Shown: in pieces, positions 24,283 through 37,038 of the stretch
Position numbering within the stretch: the stretch's first letter is position 1
Layout of the letters: each line of letters starts with the position of its first letter
Translations under genes and position numbers: made by a program
Assembly (NCBI RefSeq): GCF_964340395.1
Contig: NC_135569.1
Coordinates: 3,431,540 to 3,493,539 of the forward strand
Source: Glandiceps talaboti
Taxonomy: Eukaryota > Hemichordata > Enteropneusta > Spengelidae
DNA: 62,000 nt
Direction of reading: 5' to 3'
Notes under the pieces: model-generated
Database searches by the model: none
Told to the model about the DNA's origin: nothing
Seen by the model: the letters and a program-made list of their open reading frames with translations, nothing else

Positions 24283-27200
24283 CTGTAGAAAGTAACAAAG
24301 TTATCCTTAGGTTATGAATATATCTACTGATATCTGGGATGTGAGTGGTACCGCCGACATCTGGTTAAATCAAAGCTTTTTGATGATAGCATACACAACA
24401 GTGAAATGTGGAACACAATATTTTTCATCCAATTTTCAATGGTTTAGTTCTAATAATTCAATGAGAATTCTCAGTACCTGTAGTAGCACTTTACCTCAAG
24501 CTTGAGGGTCAAAATAGAACAAGCTGCTTGATCATAATGCATGTGTGTCACTTGATGTGGAAGTTGTGGTGGTGTGTTGCCCATCATATCAAATGATTGT
24601 TATTTGTACAGTACATTTAGGTAATCAAATTGTATTTCAGTAAAGGCCAAACAAAAACATTGTGTGGTTCCGATTACGCTCAATTTTAGAATAGGTGGGG
24701 TAGGTAGATTTTTTTATTTTATTTTTTATATACATTTTTTTTCATATTAGTGTCTAGTGTTCAGGTAGTTATGTTTTCCGTTGTTTTCCATATGGCCACT
24801 GTCTTATTGGTTTCTTCTCATCAGATATCCAGCCATTACAGATTGGAAGAACAGTTTTATATTGTCCTTTTAAATTGATGTCAGTTTCCACATCCACTTT
24901 TTCTTGTAAGACTTCACAATTTTCAAATTTTATTATTTTTTACTTGAATACATAAAAAAAGGTTTAGGGTCACCATATAAAAAGTAGATGGGGTCGGAAA
25001 ACCGAAACCCAAACAATTTCTTTTAGGCCTAATGAGAATTGATAAATTTGAATAAATAAACTGACAACTGTTTTTATTACCTCTTGTTGCTGAGCTTCTT
25101 CCAATCGTCTTTGTTCATAAATGTCTTCAGCTTCTTGTCTTTCATCGTCATTAAATTCATCTTTGTCAAGTCTCTCAAGACGTCGTAACTGAATCAGTAC
25201 TTCCATACGATAGTCATCCTCATCACTGCACGGGTTTTCTGTTGACAGATAACAACATCTCATTACCATGACAACGACAACCTAATTTGATTAACGTCAT
25301 TAGCTGTCACATGTCCTAGAACTTGTATGGATGCAATGGTTAGAATGTACAACAGCCAACGATGTAACACAAAGTGCATTGAACAGGCTACATAAATACA
25401 TAAAATACTTTAAAAAATAGCGTTTCTTGTTATTGAACTCTGTACATTTTATCAAATATTTTATTTGTAATCAATTTACCACTTGGAATCTAGTTTTGAA
25501 GCGACAACTAGATTCCTATATAGGTAACTTGAGTCTTACTACTATATATGAAATGGAGTCAAAGTATCATTGATTCAATTTCTATTTTACTAACTTACCA
25601 CTTATAACTAATGCTCTTAACATCGGTAGTACTTTAAGTTTAGCTGTTTCCTTTACATCAGTCACATTGTTGCCCCTCAAATTGACATACTGTAAGTTTT
25701 TCATATTCTCTGAAAATCCGTCTAACTTTTCAATTTGGTTGTCACGGAGATGCAATGTGGTAAGATGTTCTAATCTTTCAAGTCCTTCCAATTTCTTAAT
25801 AGTGTTTGCTCCCTGCAAGAAAACAAAAATAGTTAAATGACTCATAATCAAGTGAACAAAATCACGTGAAACAGTCTGTATTGGCGTGACCTGCCACACT
25901 CACAGTCCATACAGGAAACAGATGTATGACGTTACACAGGTAAGACCAATTAACAGGTGTATGATATTACAGGGATCGAAATTAGCAGTAGTCCCATGCC
26001 CACAGACTATCAATTCTTGTCATGGGGCTACCATAGTTTACAACTGGTAGCCCATTCAGGCTACCACTGATTATGTGATGAGGATGGAAGATTTATGGAC
26101 ATGAAAGTATTTTAATAACACACACATTTCCAGTAGAGGAAATTTGTTTTCAGTTCAGGAATATCGGAGTACAGGTCACAATCCTTGGGCTAGCAATTTC
26201 TGAAATTGGTTGCCCACTAGGACTACCAAAGAAAAAAGTTAATTTCGAGCGGCGCCTATATTATATTGCCTTACCTGAGCTACAGTCTGTTCTAATATTG
26301 TTACCATTTAATATTTGTCGAATAAAAGTATTTGTGATGTTGGTTGGACACTAGGCACCTGTTTGTCCATTCCTTTTACAGGCTGTCTTTTAGTGTTTTT
26401 TTTTCTGTTTTTTATTGTTTGTTTGTCACTAGTGTTATGTATGGTCTTTCTGTCCAGTTGTAGTCTATTGTACATGTTACTTAGTTTTTTTATTTTGTGT
26501 AATTTTGACTTGCCTGTGATGAAGCGTAAAAAAAAAATACAATACAATACAATACAATACAATACAATACAATACAATATAATTAAAATAATACAATACA
26601 ATACACTAAAAAATACAATGCAATAAATTATTTGTAGCATTTAATCAGGCTTATCATATTTTATATTACAATGGGATACACACTGTGACAGGTATAAATT
26701 CCTTTCAAAGAGAATAAATATGTGCTGAAACTGTCTTCAATGCATCAAGGATATTTTAAATTTAAAACCAGGATATTTTTTGTGTTTGTACAATATGTGA
26801 CTTCTCTAAATAGGGGAAGAGATATCTTTGAGTGTATCAAATTACGATATTATATCATATGAACAAAATATATGCTAATGAGCTCTAAATAGCAAAGTGT
26901 GCATAAAAGATTTAATAACAAATAGGTATATATGTAAATGTTGATATTCTGATAACATGAGATATGACTGGGTTCCAAGGGCTCCATTGAATGACAAGGG
27001 TTCCAAGGGCTCCATTGAATGACAAGGGTTTCAAGGGCTCCACTGAATGACAAGGGTTTCAAGGGCCCCATTGCATGACGAGGGTTCCAAGGGCTCCATT
27101 GAATAACATTTACCACAGACAAATTTACACATCACACAAAAACAAAACAATATTTTTTCCAGGTTTGAAAACATTCTGAATAAAATTGTATTGACACTTT

Positions 27201-30200
27201 AAAGGGAACAAAGGTAAGTTTGATTTTATCTTAGCTGCATTGCTTTATAATCAGGGGACCCCTAAATTTAAATCATTTTCACCAACACTGTATTGCATGC
27301 ACACCCTCTCCAAAACAGTGTTACAAGAATTGACAAATGTGGCATTATGGGAAATAAACAATATTGGGAGTTTCTTTTTATGGTCACAACTGGCCTCAGC
27401 AGTGTGTGGCCATTGTTTCAAGAAGTGTGAAGCTCCTTGCTAAGATCTCAGAAATCTACAGGGGTAGAAGAATATAGTGGTCTGAGCTAAGATAAATCAG
27501 CTACATCTTTGTTCCCCTGTCATTGAACTTGTTGTGGTACTTACCAAGAAAAGATTTTTCAGGTTTGGAAGATAAATTCCATCTGTTGTTTCCAGTTTGT
27601 TACCTCTCAACTCCAGTGTATGTAGTCTTCCTAACTTAGATGGCTCTAAACCACTAACCATCATAATTTCATTAACTGGAAATAACAAATCAAATGAAAA
27701 GTTTGGTAAAAAAGAAATCAGGCGATTCAGTTCAGTTAGAATAACACAACTTTAATCTCTTGTAAGAGACCCTCTTCAGAAATTATAGTACAGTACATGT
27801 ACTAGTACTCTGGATGCCAATGTGCTTTCTAACTAAACCACGTCCCCAATCTGCACAAAAAGTTGTTCATCCAATCCGTGAACCCCAACAGCTATAGTGA
27901 TGTAAACAGTGTATAACTTAAGTAGTAGCATACTGAGGTGACAAATATACCATGCATAACTTCCCCAACAAACACTAACTTTATGAGGGACTGTATTATT
28001 GGTTAGAATTTTGTGATTGATTAACAAAGACATGATGAATGACTGTGTGGGTGGCTGTGGATGAATTTAAATTGCATCTCATTTATCTATCTCAGGACTT
28101 CTAAGTTCTAGAGTAACGACTTTGACTATACTGTGAGTGTGTCAGTGTAAATAGTAACAATACTTTATATAGGAATGTACTAGTAATTGGTTTTGAGAAT
28201 GGCTATTTATAGACTCTGGGTTCATAGTTAGTAATAAAAATTTTGATTCGCAGAGTCAAAAAATTTCTTGGAAGCGAATCACAATTTTTTTTTCAATCTT
28301 TCCTCAGAATTGTCAGGGGTGTATTACAAGACATGTCTGCCAAGACGTGTTACTATTGTGCTACACCCCTGACAATGCTAATGAGATGTCTGCAAAAATT
28401 TGGAATTTTGACTTTTGAAATTTTCATTAATAATTATGTAGTTGGGTGTGATGTTCTGCTGTGATGGCAGGCTGAAGAAATCACACAGTCTCATGTTAGT
28501 CATTTCAAATACTGACATAGCTGTATACACATTGACAATGAACCCTTGTTCAAAATGTGACTTGTTTGTTTTAGCTATTAATCAAATAAGGAACTATTTT
28601 TACAACTTATTACTTCCAATATTCACAAACTGGTTAGAACTATCTCATTAATTGTTCAATTAGGTCAGTTCATAATAAATTTATTAATGTTTTCATTTCT
28701 CACAGGTGACCTTCCTCTGGAATACTAGTATTTCTGGTCAGTTTGTTGAGAAATATTCACCCTGGACATTACTTTTTTCAGATGGTTACAAAAAATGTAT
28801 ATAAAACTTGAAGACAATGACATTGTTGATCAGCTTTATTTACATAAGAAGAATCATGAAGACAAAGAAATGCATAATTTTTGAAGGGTGAAATGAAGAA
28901 TCTTCAAGATGGTGATGTAATGAATCTTCAAGACAGTGAAATTATAACTTGAAGACAGTCAAGTGTTGGATCTTGAATTCAAGAGTGAAATACTTACATG
29001 ATAAGTTAAGTGATTCCAATAAAGGATGGTTGACACCTTCTGTGTTTGTGATTTGATTACTAGCCAAACTTGCTGTTTGTAAGTATGGTAATTCATCTAA
29101 TCTGGCCGACGTCAGTAGGTTTCTATCACACTTCAGTGTCAATAAATGGGTTAATGAATTCAAAGGAGAGATATCGCGAATCTTATTCTGAGACAGATCA
29201 ACATATCGTAGGTGAATAAAGGAACTAAGAAGACTTATATCAGTCAACTCCCTGTAAATAAAACACAAACAAAATATTAAAACCCTAAATGTATTATTCT
29301 AAAATAGATGTAAAAAAACTGTTATGGACTATTTTGACTTAAAAACACTGAAACTGTTTTATTCATATTTTATTTTTAGAACAATACAGTGTCCATGTAC
29401 TGAAATATACAACATCTAGGTGAAATAATTATTTTAAAAGAATTGGGTTTTACTTTAGTATGAAAATGAATGTCAGCTTGCCACTTACTAGATACTCATG
29501 TATCATGCCACTTACCAGATACTCACTAAGTTATATGCCACTTACCAGATACTCACTAAGTTATATGCCACTTACCAGATACTCACTAAGTTATATGCCA
29601 CTTACCAGATACTCAATTATCAACCACTCATCAGATACTCACGTATATGCCACTTACCAGATATTAACTTCTATCTATGCTACTTACCAGATATTCATAA
29701 TCATTTATCAACCACTTATCAGATACTCACATATCATGCCATTACTAGATACTTGTTATCATGCCAGTTATCAGAGACTAATTTATGCCACTTATCAGAG
29801 TGCACTTATACACATTATCAGATACTCATGTATTATGCCACTTACCAGATACTCACTTATATGCTGTTTATCAGATACTCATGTATTATGCCACTTACCA
29901 GATACTCACTTATGCTGTTTATCAGATACTCATGTATTATGCCACTTACTCACTTTAATATACATATTTATCATACGAATCATGTCCTAGCTTTATTAAA
30001 TCACATTAGAGATCACCTGCCTTCATATATGTAAATCATAATGGTTGAAATTAAATGATCTGAATGGATATCTATTTAATATTCATCATATACTTACTTA
30101 TCATGAATGTCTAATTTGACATATGCATGGGCAAGTCCATTACCAGTTTTACATAATAATGACAAACTTTCTCCAATAATTTCTTCTGTTAATGGATTTT

Positions 30201-30317
30201 CTGGTTCTTTCTGCAAATAACAAGTTTCAAAATAATCATTTAATAAATGTGGAGGGATGTACAAGTAAATCTAACAGGCCAAATAAATAATTATAATATC
30301 TAAAATAAACAATTATA

Positions 30318-30348
<31 letters not shown>

Positions 30349-31138
30349 AATTTAAATAAGTAAGTAAGTAAATAAATAAATAAACCATTTCAGACCAATT
30401 CATGTCTGATCTACAATTCACTTTTTGAGGTAAGTACTGCATACAATACATGTATTACCTGTATTACATTATCTACCTTCCATACATTATTTCATTTTTT
30501 ATTTAACATGCATGGCAAATTAATATAAGGCCTCACTCCAACCATACAAATTGGCGATTCTAATAAGATGCATACAAACTATATAGTATATAACAGGTTG
30601 AAAACAAAACAAAGTAATATAAAATTGCATAGGCTTAATAAATACACATTTTTACTCACGTTTATTTAACTTCAGTAATGCTATTTACTACAAAAACAAT
30701 GTTTTAAAGCGGACACTAATTTCTTTTTTTAATTTTTCGAGAATTGTAATATGTATTCGGCAATAAAATGTAAACACACATGGAGAATAGATATTGTTAT
30801 TGTGATGTATAATTGTAACTCTTTGATTGCAATATAAATAACGATGCAATATATTTTCCAATCATTAAAGGAAAGGGGTTACAATTAGAGCACTGTCCGA
30901 AGTTTTCAATCGATTCATCACAATTTCATTCAGAGTACATATCAGTGTTATCACATTCTAAATATCAGGTACGTGAAATCACTTTATTTCAGTGACTTAC
31001 CTCTTCCTCCTCTTTTTCTTCCCCTTCACCCTCGCCTTCGCCCTCTTCTCCTTCCCCTCCCTCTCCTTCTTGGTCCTGTTCAGGTTCCTCTCCTCCCTCC
31101 TGCTCTTCATCGTAATCTTGGTCCGAGTAATCTGACAT
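24241..31138 (-). CDS. LRRC23: LRRC23, leucine-rich-repeat radial-spoke protein
   Basis: Seven coding exons on the - strand (31138-31001, 30210-30098, 29251-28998, 27675-27545, 25812-25599, 25238-25081, 24282-24241) join in frame with GT..AG borders to 1050 nt, 349 aa; human LRRC23 is 343 aa. In vertebrates LRRC23 is part of the radial spoke 3 head of motile cilia and sperm flagella. Residues 1-46 are almost entirely acidic and Gly-rich (MSDYSDQDYDEEQEGG...). The conserved block SLLCKTGNGLAHAYVKL (about 61-77) is nearly identical to vertebrates. LRRs run from about 85 to 275 (LTDISLL, HLRYVDLSQNKI, LPYLQTASLASNQIT, LHTLELRGNKLE, LTTLHLRDNQIE, LQYVNLRGNNV), closed by an LRR-cap-like ENPCSDEDDYR. 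The C-terminus is a charged helix (ERLDKDEFNDDERQEAEDIY). The start has A at -3, and an X-box-like motif lies 85-98 bp upstream. No break was found. Confidence 0.97.
25081..25238 (-). CDS. LRRC23: LRRC23 exon 6
   Basis: 158 nt after TGTCAACAG. Encodes ENPCSDEDDYRMEVLIQLRR and the charged C-terminal helix ending AQQQE. Donor is GTAATA. Confidence 0.95.
25599..25812 (-). CDS. LRRC23: LRRC23 exon 5
   Basis: 214 nt after TTTTCTTGCAG. Encodes GANTIKKLEGLERLEHLTTL, HLRDNQIEKL, and on to LRALVIS. Ends in phase 1. Confidence 0.97.
25970..26256. mobile_element. MITE-like insertion in LRRC23 intron 4
   Basis: Begins CAGGGATCGAAATTAGC and ends GTTAATTTCGAGCGGCGCC. The inner terminal parts (TCGAAATTA and TAATTTCGA) are inverted repeats. 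Flanks share ATATTA, a possible target duplication. No coding capacity. Confidence 0.6.
26539..26625 (+). repeat. (ATACA)n microsatellite
   Basis: Pentanucleotide ATACA repeat with interruptions, in LRRC23 intron 4. Confidence 0.95.
26968..27108 (-). repeat. 28-bp minisatellite in LRRC23 intron 4
   Basis: Five copies of GGGTTCCAAGGGCTCCATTG plus AATGACAA (+ strand). An open frame through it is a repeat artefact. Confidence 0.9.
27545..27675 (-). CDS. LRRC23: LRRC23 exon 4
   Basis: 131 nt after GTTATTTCCAG. Encodes FNEIMMVSGLEPSKLGRLHT through LPNLKNLFL. Ends in phase 0. Confidence 0.97.
28309..28376. repeat. Short foldback, 15-bp perfect arms
   Basis: Arms ATTGTCAGGGGTGTA (28309-28323) and its reverse complement (28362-28376), with an inner 8-bp stem having one mismatch (ACATGTCT ... 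AGACGTGT) around a GCCA loop. Lies in LRRC23 intron 3. Confidence 0.85.
28998..29251 (-). CDS. LRRC23: LRRC23 exon 3
   Basis: 254 nt. Encodes the first leucine-rich repeats (ELTDISLLSSFIHLRYVDLS onward to ESLNLS). Ends in phase 1 at donor GTAAGT. Confidence 0.97.
29470..29950 (-). repeat. 30-bp minisatellite with donor-like motifs, LRRC23 intron 2
   Basis: About sixteen partly decayed copies of a unit near 30 bp (+ strand TATGCCACTTACCAGATACT plus CACTAAGTTA). Read in the direction of LRRC23, each good copy contains CTGGTAAGTGG, and many also contain TAGTGAGTATC, both resembling 5' splice sites. Confidence 0.9.
30098..30210 (-). CDS. LRRC23: LRRC23 exon 2
   Basis: 113 nt after TTATTTGCAG. 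Encodes KEPENPLTEEIIGESLSLLC and the conserved KTGNGLAHAYVKLDIHD. Ends in phase 2 (AA), completed by G of exon 3 to give Lys84. Confidence 0.97.
30319..30385 (+). repeat. (AAAT)n microsatellite
   Basis: AAAT/AAGT tetranucleotide repeat in LRRC23 intron 1. Confidence 0.95.
31001..31138 (-). CDS. LRRC23: LRRC23 exon 1
   Basis: 46 codons, residues 1-46, an acidic Glu/Gly run encoded by a purine-rich low-complexity tract. Ends GAAGAG|GTAAGT in phase 0. Confidence 0.95.
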
Positions 31139-31560
31139 CTTGAACCGGGTTCTTTAGTCTAACGTTATTTCCAGTGATAAACAGAACTTCACTTAGTTTT
31201 GTTGTAATCAAAGATGGCGGTTGTCACCAAGGAAACTCGCAAGGTTCGGTGGGTAATAGGGGTCACCCTCGTGCACAGACAGAACTTTTAATTGTATCAA
31301 AGTAGTGCTTTAAAGATATTTTGGGGGAAAAAAACCCTTTAGTTCCATTTTATTGAACTTTAATATCAACAAAGAATTATTATAAATAAATTGATGTGAA
31401 TATCGTGATAATATATCGACTATTCAAACATGCAATGAATCGATACATTTTAACGTTGGTTCGAGTGACATCGATCGCCTTCGGCAGCTCGTGAGTGTCT
31501 TCATTGAAAGCCGACTCAAATGCGGCCCGAGTGGGTAAGTTTTCGTCTTTCTTTGCAACT
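31139..31560. promoter_or_regulatory. LRRC23 promoter; possible bidirectional promoter with CASZ1
   Basis: Richer in CG dinucleotides than its surroundings. On the + strand a strong donor (GAGTGG|GTAAGT, exon side ending 31534) could end a non-coding first exon of CASZ1, whose first coding exon begins at an acceptor at 45075/45076 and so needs an upstream exon. LRRC23 transcription leaves in the other direction. Confidence 0.3.
31211..31236. promoter_or_regulatory. YY1-like and RFX X-box-like sites in LRRC23 promoter
   Basis: AAGATGGCGG (31211-31220) matches the YY1 core. Next to it, GTCACCAAGGAAAC (31223-31236) fits the RFX X-box pattern GTNRCC-N2-RGYAAC with one mismatch, 85-98 bp upstream of the LRRC23 ATG. 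RFX factors drive motile-cilia genes, which fits LRRC23. Confidence 0.5.
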
Positions 31561-31622
31561 AATTTATCCCAAATTAGTTGAAGATTTAGATTGTGAGACT
31601 TATTACTGACATAGACATTCAT
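31380..31622 (-). CDS. Hypothetical 80-aa open frame, unrecognised
   Basis: A - strand frame of 80 codons starting MNVYVSNKSHNLNLQLIW, with a charged, ordinary composition (KLVAKKDENLPTRAAFESAF). AATAAA follows about 30 bases after the stop (31354-31349, - strand), so it could be a small gene or a last exon. No known domain, and no upstream acceptor stands out. The same CpG-rich stretch could instead be a + strand first exon. Treat as unproven. Confidence 0.25.
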   Translation of the reverse strand: MNVYVSNKSHNLNLQLIWDKLVAKKDENLPTRAAFESAFNEDTHELPKAIDVTRTNVKMYRFIACLNSRYIITIFTSIYL

Positions 31623-31639
31623 AATTAAAATGTGTGGTT

Positions 31640-34600
31640 TGAATGGTAAGGCGTTTGGAGGTGTCGGACTCGTTGTGTGTCACCCAAATTTAAATACCGC
31701 CCAACTTTTACAGCGTAGTCATGTTAAAAAATGTTCTCATGGTTTCCTGTTAAAATGCCGCGTTTTGGAATTTAGTCATTTTGACTGCCTTAGTGACACC
31801 CAAAAGATATAACAGTGAAATGAGATTGTCAACAGAAAGGAAACTTGCACTTAAAGAGATTGTTTGTAATTTAATTCGGACTAGAAAATGATCAATTTTA
31901 CCCTAAACAGTGTTTGGGAGAATTTGGAAATTTATCAGCGTGCGGATATGGGCCAGTTTGGGTATTTTTGTGAATGTCGCATTGTCAACCTAAGCTAATC
32001 TAACTAGTATATGATATTTTATGTCGAGTTTTAGGAAATAGTCACTGTCGATGTCAAAATTCATCGCACCTCGTGTTATGATCACTTGAACAGCTGTTAA
32101 CATTTTGATCAATGTGTAGAATCTCTCTACGTGAAGTCGTTGAAAATGAAACCAGCTTGGCATTTTTACGAAGCTATTTTTAACTCAACATGCATGTTGT
32201 ATTAATCATGTAATGTCGCTTCAGACATTTGCACTGGTATTTTATGGATTTGTTGCTATTTTGCAACGCTAGCCCTGTTTTGATGTAAAACGTCCCAAAA
32301 TGTTAAAAAGTATAACGCAGTGCGTTCACTACGTCCCAGGTCACGTCTGTACAATGGTGAGTGCTGGTAACATGCCAGCCCAACTGTTTTGCATTTCAAT
32401 ACATTCTGCATATTTCTAGTTTTCTGTGTTTAACTGTTTTTTATTTCAAAGTCTCCTGGTTACCATAGCAACACTTTATTGATCTAAGGTAAAGAACATA
32501 CAAAGGGACAATGGTCTTTTTACTAGCCTGGAAACCAAACCATTCATTATTGTAAATGTTGCTTCTTGTTTTGTGAAACTATGTAAATGCCATGGCAACC
32601 AGGTAGTGCTGATGTCATTGATAATTTAAATGACAGGAAGGCAGTAAATAGTCTTACTTGTGGCTTATTAGTATCTTATTTATGGGTTTTAATACTGCTT
32701 ACACAAGTGGGCCTGTCTCGCTCAACTTTAAAATTCTCCCATAAACTTTTAAATAAAAAAACAGTGAAGCAAAATGGCCAATGCATTGTTTTCAAAGTTG
32801 CTAAGACATGGGGAATTAATAGTTTTATCATTTTCCCGTGACCTTTGTAAGCTTTGTTTAGCTGATAAATTGTGTAATATGAGGGATTTAATGTCTCACT
32901 GTGTTGTAGTGTAAACATTGGCAAGGTGACTAAATTTAGTACGTTTTTCAAGTCTTTGTAAAGTTGTCTTTCAGTCTGTCCTATTCACAGTCTACCTATT
33001 ATTGTCAATTACAAGTAAAAAGAACTCCATTATTTAATCTGTACAATTTGAAGTCACTGTAATGTTATGTTTTCTGAATTTCATTAGTTTCCACATGGCA
33101 GGTAAAATCTTAGATTTGATCTGAAAACGTGATTTGGCTTGTTGTGCAATTTAGTGAGACGTCATTAGTCTGTAACCATACAATAGGGTTTTACCTTTGA
33201 GTCAAGTAGTGTTTGGTGATTGTTACAATGCCATGGTAACCAAATAAAGCAAATTTGAATGTGATATGATTAGTACCTGTAACCTTTAGCCAGTTACTTG
33301 TGTAAATATACCAGCTTACCGACCACTTTACAACATCTGAAAAACTCATTTTAAATCGAGGTAATCGGAAAAGTTGAGAAATTTAAATGAACCGCTATAG
33401 TTTCTAGACCATGTTTTGTAGAAATTCAACACATAATTGTAAGACACAACCTGTTTATATTAGTTCATTCCTGAAATGTTACATATTTATGCTGTTCAGA
33501 GGTCACCTTTAAACAACAAATTTACTGTTTTTTTTACAATGACGTTGTGATTTTGAAGACAGCTTTTGGCATGATTTCAAATAGGCTTGTAAGTTGTAGA
33601 CTGTAGGGTATATTTTTTAGACGTTGATATTTAGTGTGGAACGAACAAATCTGAAAATGTTTTGAAGGTACTTCTAGAGGACATTCACAAAGTCACAGAA
33701 TTTTGAGAAATTATGAAATTATCAATTAGATGTCAATTGTTGTAATACATTGATGGGTGTTCAGAAAATCAAAACATATTAAAAATTAATAGCAAATTCA
33801 TGAAAGCATACTACCCGACATATTTTTGACATGTCCTTCATATAAATTTAGATCAAAAATAGATCTTACTTAAAAGGATAGATTTCTTGGTTTTAGATAA
33901 TGAGGTCAAATAGCTTGTCTCAAATTGAGGCACAACTTTGGTGGTTTTTGTCAGGATTGTTTTAATACTCACGCGATACTTGCCTGTTTCTTGTTATCTT
34001 CCTATAAATGTAAATCTCTGTGTGGGTATTTAAAAAAATACATGTCTCAAATTGAGGCACAACTTTGGTGGTTTTTGTCAGGATTGTATCCATACTTACA
34101 TGTACTTGTCTGTTTTTTGTTAGCTTTCATTGTAAATCTCTGTACAAGTATTTCCAAAAATAATTCACATAAATTTGATGCAGTAAACAGTTAGTCTTTA
34201 TTTACTGCTTATTAATTAAATTAATACATGCCTATTTTGTTAGACAAGAGGACACATATTCATTCTGAAAAAAAAAACATGGACAATTTGTGATATCTTG
34301 GCAGTAATTATTCAGACTTTTGTTAGTATCTACACATGTACAACAGTCATAAAAATGTGTAAATATGAATAGAAAAATTATCACTGATGTAAATGTATTT
34401 TTCAAAACAACTATCCGTAGCAACAATATTAGTGGCCAGAGTTTGTGATCTTTTATAATAGTTGTACACTGACAGATGTATAGAATCAGTCATACAGAAT
34501 ATTTGCCAGAAGTATGAAATGGAATTTGTCTGAACTGATATGATGGCATTTACTATTTGGCTTTTCTGTTGTAATTTCAACATATCGAGAAAAAAATGAT

Positions 34601-35275
34601 CAGAGTTGAGAACATTCGATTTTGGAATCATCAACTTTTTCAAATAGACCTATGCCCGTTTTGTTCTTATTTTTGTAACATAACCAAGCCTCCTATGGAT
34701 TAGTTTCTAACCTGTGAAATAATACCATGTTTGTTCTTATCCCCCAAGCTACTACTTAAAAAATACCAAAATTCGTTGAATATACCATGACTACTAACCC
34801 AACCCCCCACATGTGCCACCACCAACACCAATTTTCCACTACCACTATGAATATAAAACCTTCTGTAGAATGTAGTAAAAATCATATATGCTTATCTAAC
34901 CCTCACCATACCAGCAGTCTATTGTCTCTATTTTTACATAGAGGCATTTTGTTTAAATAGGTATTTTATATAAAAGTGTAAATATGCATGTTTCAAACAT
35001 GTGATTGTCTGATAAAACACAGTATTGTTTTAATTTACATAACAATAGGGTGTTTAATATGTACATTAGAATACAGGGTTATATACTTGTTATTGTGGAG
35101 AGTTTGATAGTTAATTATTGTGGAAAGTTTGATGGTTTGTGTGTTGTCCATTAGATTGTTTGAAATGGAGAGCTGGATACTTACTACATGTAAGTATGTT
35201 TGTATTGTGAAAATATGTATTGCTAAAATATTGTCAGTTTATATGCAAGTTCTTTTTCTGTATTCAGGAAAGTTT

Positions 35276-35329
<54 letters not shown>

Positions 35330-36640
35330 TTGTGTTTGTGTTTGTGTATAGACACTGTCTTTGATTGTATGTGTCTATGTTTGTGTTTGTGTGTTTGTGT
35401 TTGTTTGTTTGTGTGTCTGTGTGTTTGTGTGTCTGTGTGTGTTCATTTGTTCTTGTCATGGATGGACATTGGTAAATTTTAGACATTGTAGACATTATTG
35501 TTCAACATTTTGTCTTTGATCAGCATCGGAAAATAAAAGTGACCTGACTTTTCTCGTCATTTGGAAAAAAGACAAAAAGTGATGAAACTCTAGGTGACAA
35601 GTATTTTGCAGCTGAATAAAGAAAAAAAATATTAGGAATAATACAATAAATGTACCTGTACAATCTTTATTGATGAAGAATTTACATGAATAATAGTGAT
35701 TTTGAAGATTTTGATTTAAAGCTAGATGATTGCAAAATAAATGACACGATACATAGGGGCAAGTTGTGACGTACGTAGAATATCAATCTCATATTTTTAG
35801 TTCAAACTGTTAACTTGGCTTGCATGTGGCATGTTGTGACGTGCATAGAACAATCAGAGTAAATATCGCATATTTTTAGTTCGAATGGTTAACTTGCCTT
35901 GCATGTGGTATATTACTTAAATAATCTTGAAGTAATAATATTGAATTAAAGTTTTAGGCAAGGTTTTCATGGTTTCCCTCCTTTTTTCCTAAAAACTTAT
36001 AAAAATGTTTTTGTTGTTAAGTGGTGTATCAAAACCATGACAATAAAATAAATATGTGTAATTATCCCGTGAAAAACAATGATGCCACAAACTGTGAGTT
36101 TAATGTATTTGAAATGTGTGAAAAACAATGGATGTTTACAGCATTGTACATTTGATGTTCATTTAAATGTATTGTGAATTCTATAATAGAGTGCTTTGTA
36201 AGTCCTTAGTCATGTCAGAACTAGAACTTCTTGGAATCCAATTTTTAAAAATGAAAAAATCGGACAGCTGAAAATGTTGAAAGGTCCTCATTTGCCATTT
36301 TTGTGATATTTGTAATAAAATGACAGGCATTTTACTAGTTGTGGTTATAACATGATACTCATGGAAAATGATATATGTGGCTATTAAAACTATCGAAAAT
36401 GTAATTCCAGGAAATATGTGGAGAGTTACGTGACTTCTCATTTGTCTCGCAGACTATAAATGTATAAACATAAGAAAATAGAATTAGACCAAATTTAATG
36501 TTCAAAGATGTACATATGTATAAGGGCTTCTCACCAAACAGAGGAGACAGCAAGTACATTATGTTAACAATGATAAGATTACAAATGTAACCAATCAATT
36601 AATATATCTAAATGAGCATCTAAAGCAACAAATGTTTTGT
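31640..36640. other. Non-coding DNA, possibly CASZ1 first intron
   Basis: No exon recognised. Contains a tandem pair of about 127-bp copies at 33917-34165 (each starting CTCAAATTGAGGCACAAC), a (GT)n-rich tract at 35277-35450, and a tandem pair of about 75-80 bp copies at 35760-35905 (TTGTGACGT(A/G)C ... CATATTTTTAGTTC). Another donor-like site (ACAATG|GTGAGT) is at 32345. Confidence 0.5.
35277..35450 (+). repeat. (GT)n and GTTT/GTCT-rich microsatellite
   Basis: Pure GT at 35277-35326, then irregular GTTTGTGT and GTCTGTGT repeats. Confidence 0.95.
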
Positions 36641-36649
36641 CATGGGTCA

Positions 36650-36795
36650 AAATGATAAAGACTTGGCTTTCATATGAGTCACCACATAGTAAAGATAGGG
36701 GAACATCAAATTTTGCCTGGTGACAACAAGAAATTGCTATGTGTGTGTGTTGTGTGTCAGTGACATATCAAATTAGCATAGAGGGTACAATGACA
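36650..36795 (+). mobile_element. hAT-like MITE, family B, degraded copy
   Basis: Shares GAGTCACCACATAGTAA, GATAGGGGAACA(T/A)CAAATTTTG and a final TAGAGGGTAC with the copies at 37039 and 42982. Its left end is missing or unrecognisable. Confidence 0.55.
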
Positions 36796-37038
36796 AGTAT
36801 ACACATACTTCTATATTGGCAAATTATTACAATTTCACTAGATTAGTCATGTGTTCATGTATGACTGTTTTATGACTGATGGGAACAGCTTGAGTAATAC
36901 AGCCAGTGTTTATATTTATAGCTGTCAAAATCCAGGTGTTATCTAGTCATAAATCTGATACCTGGCCATAATTTAACCTATATATTCATAGTGTAAGACT
37001 TATGAGTCCATGATTTGTGTGTGTCTATGTATTGGAGG

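Noticed and set aside
29460-30034. 176-178 aa open frames with repeated LTRYSLSYMP-like units
   Set aside because: They translate the 30-bp minisatellite inside LRRC23 intron 2, in two frames simultaneously. No independent coding evidence.
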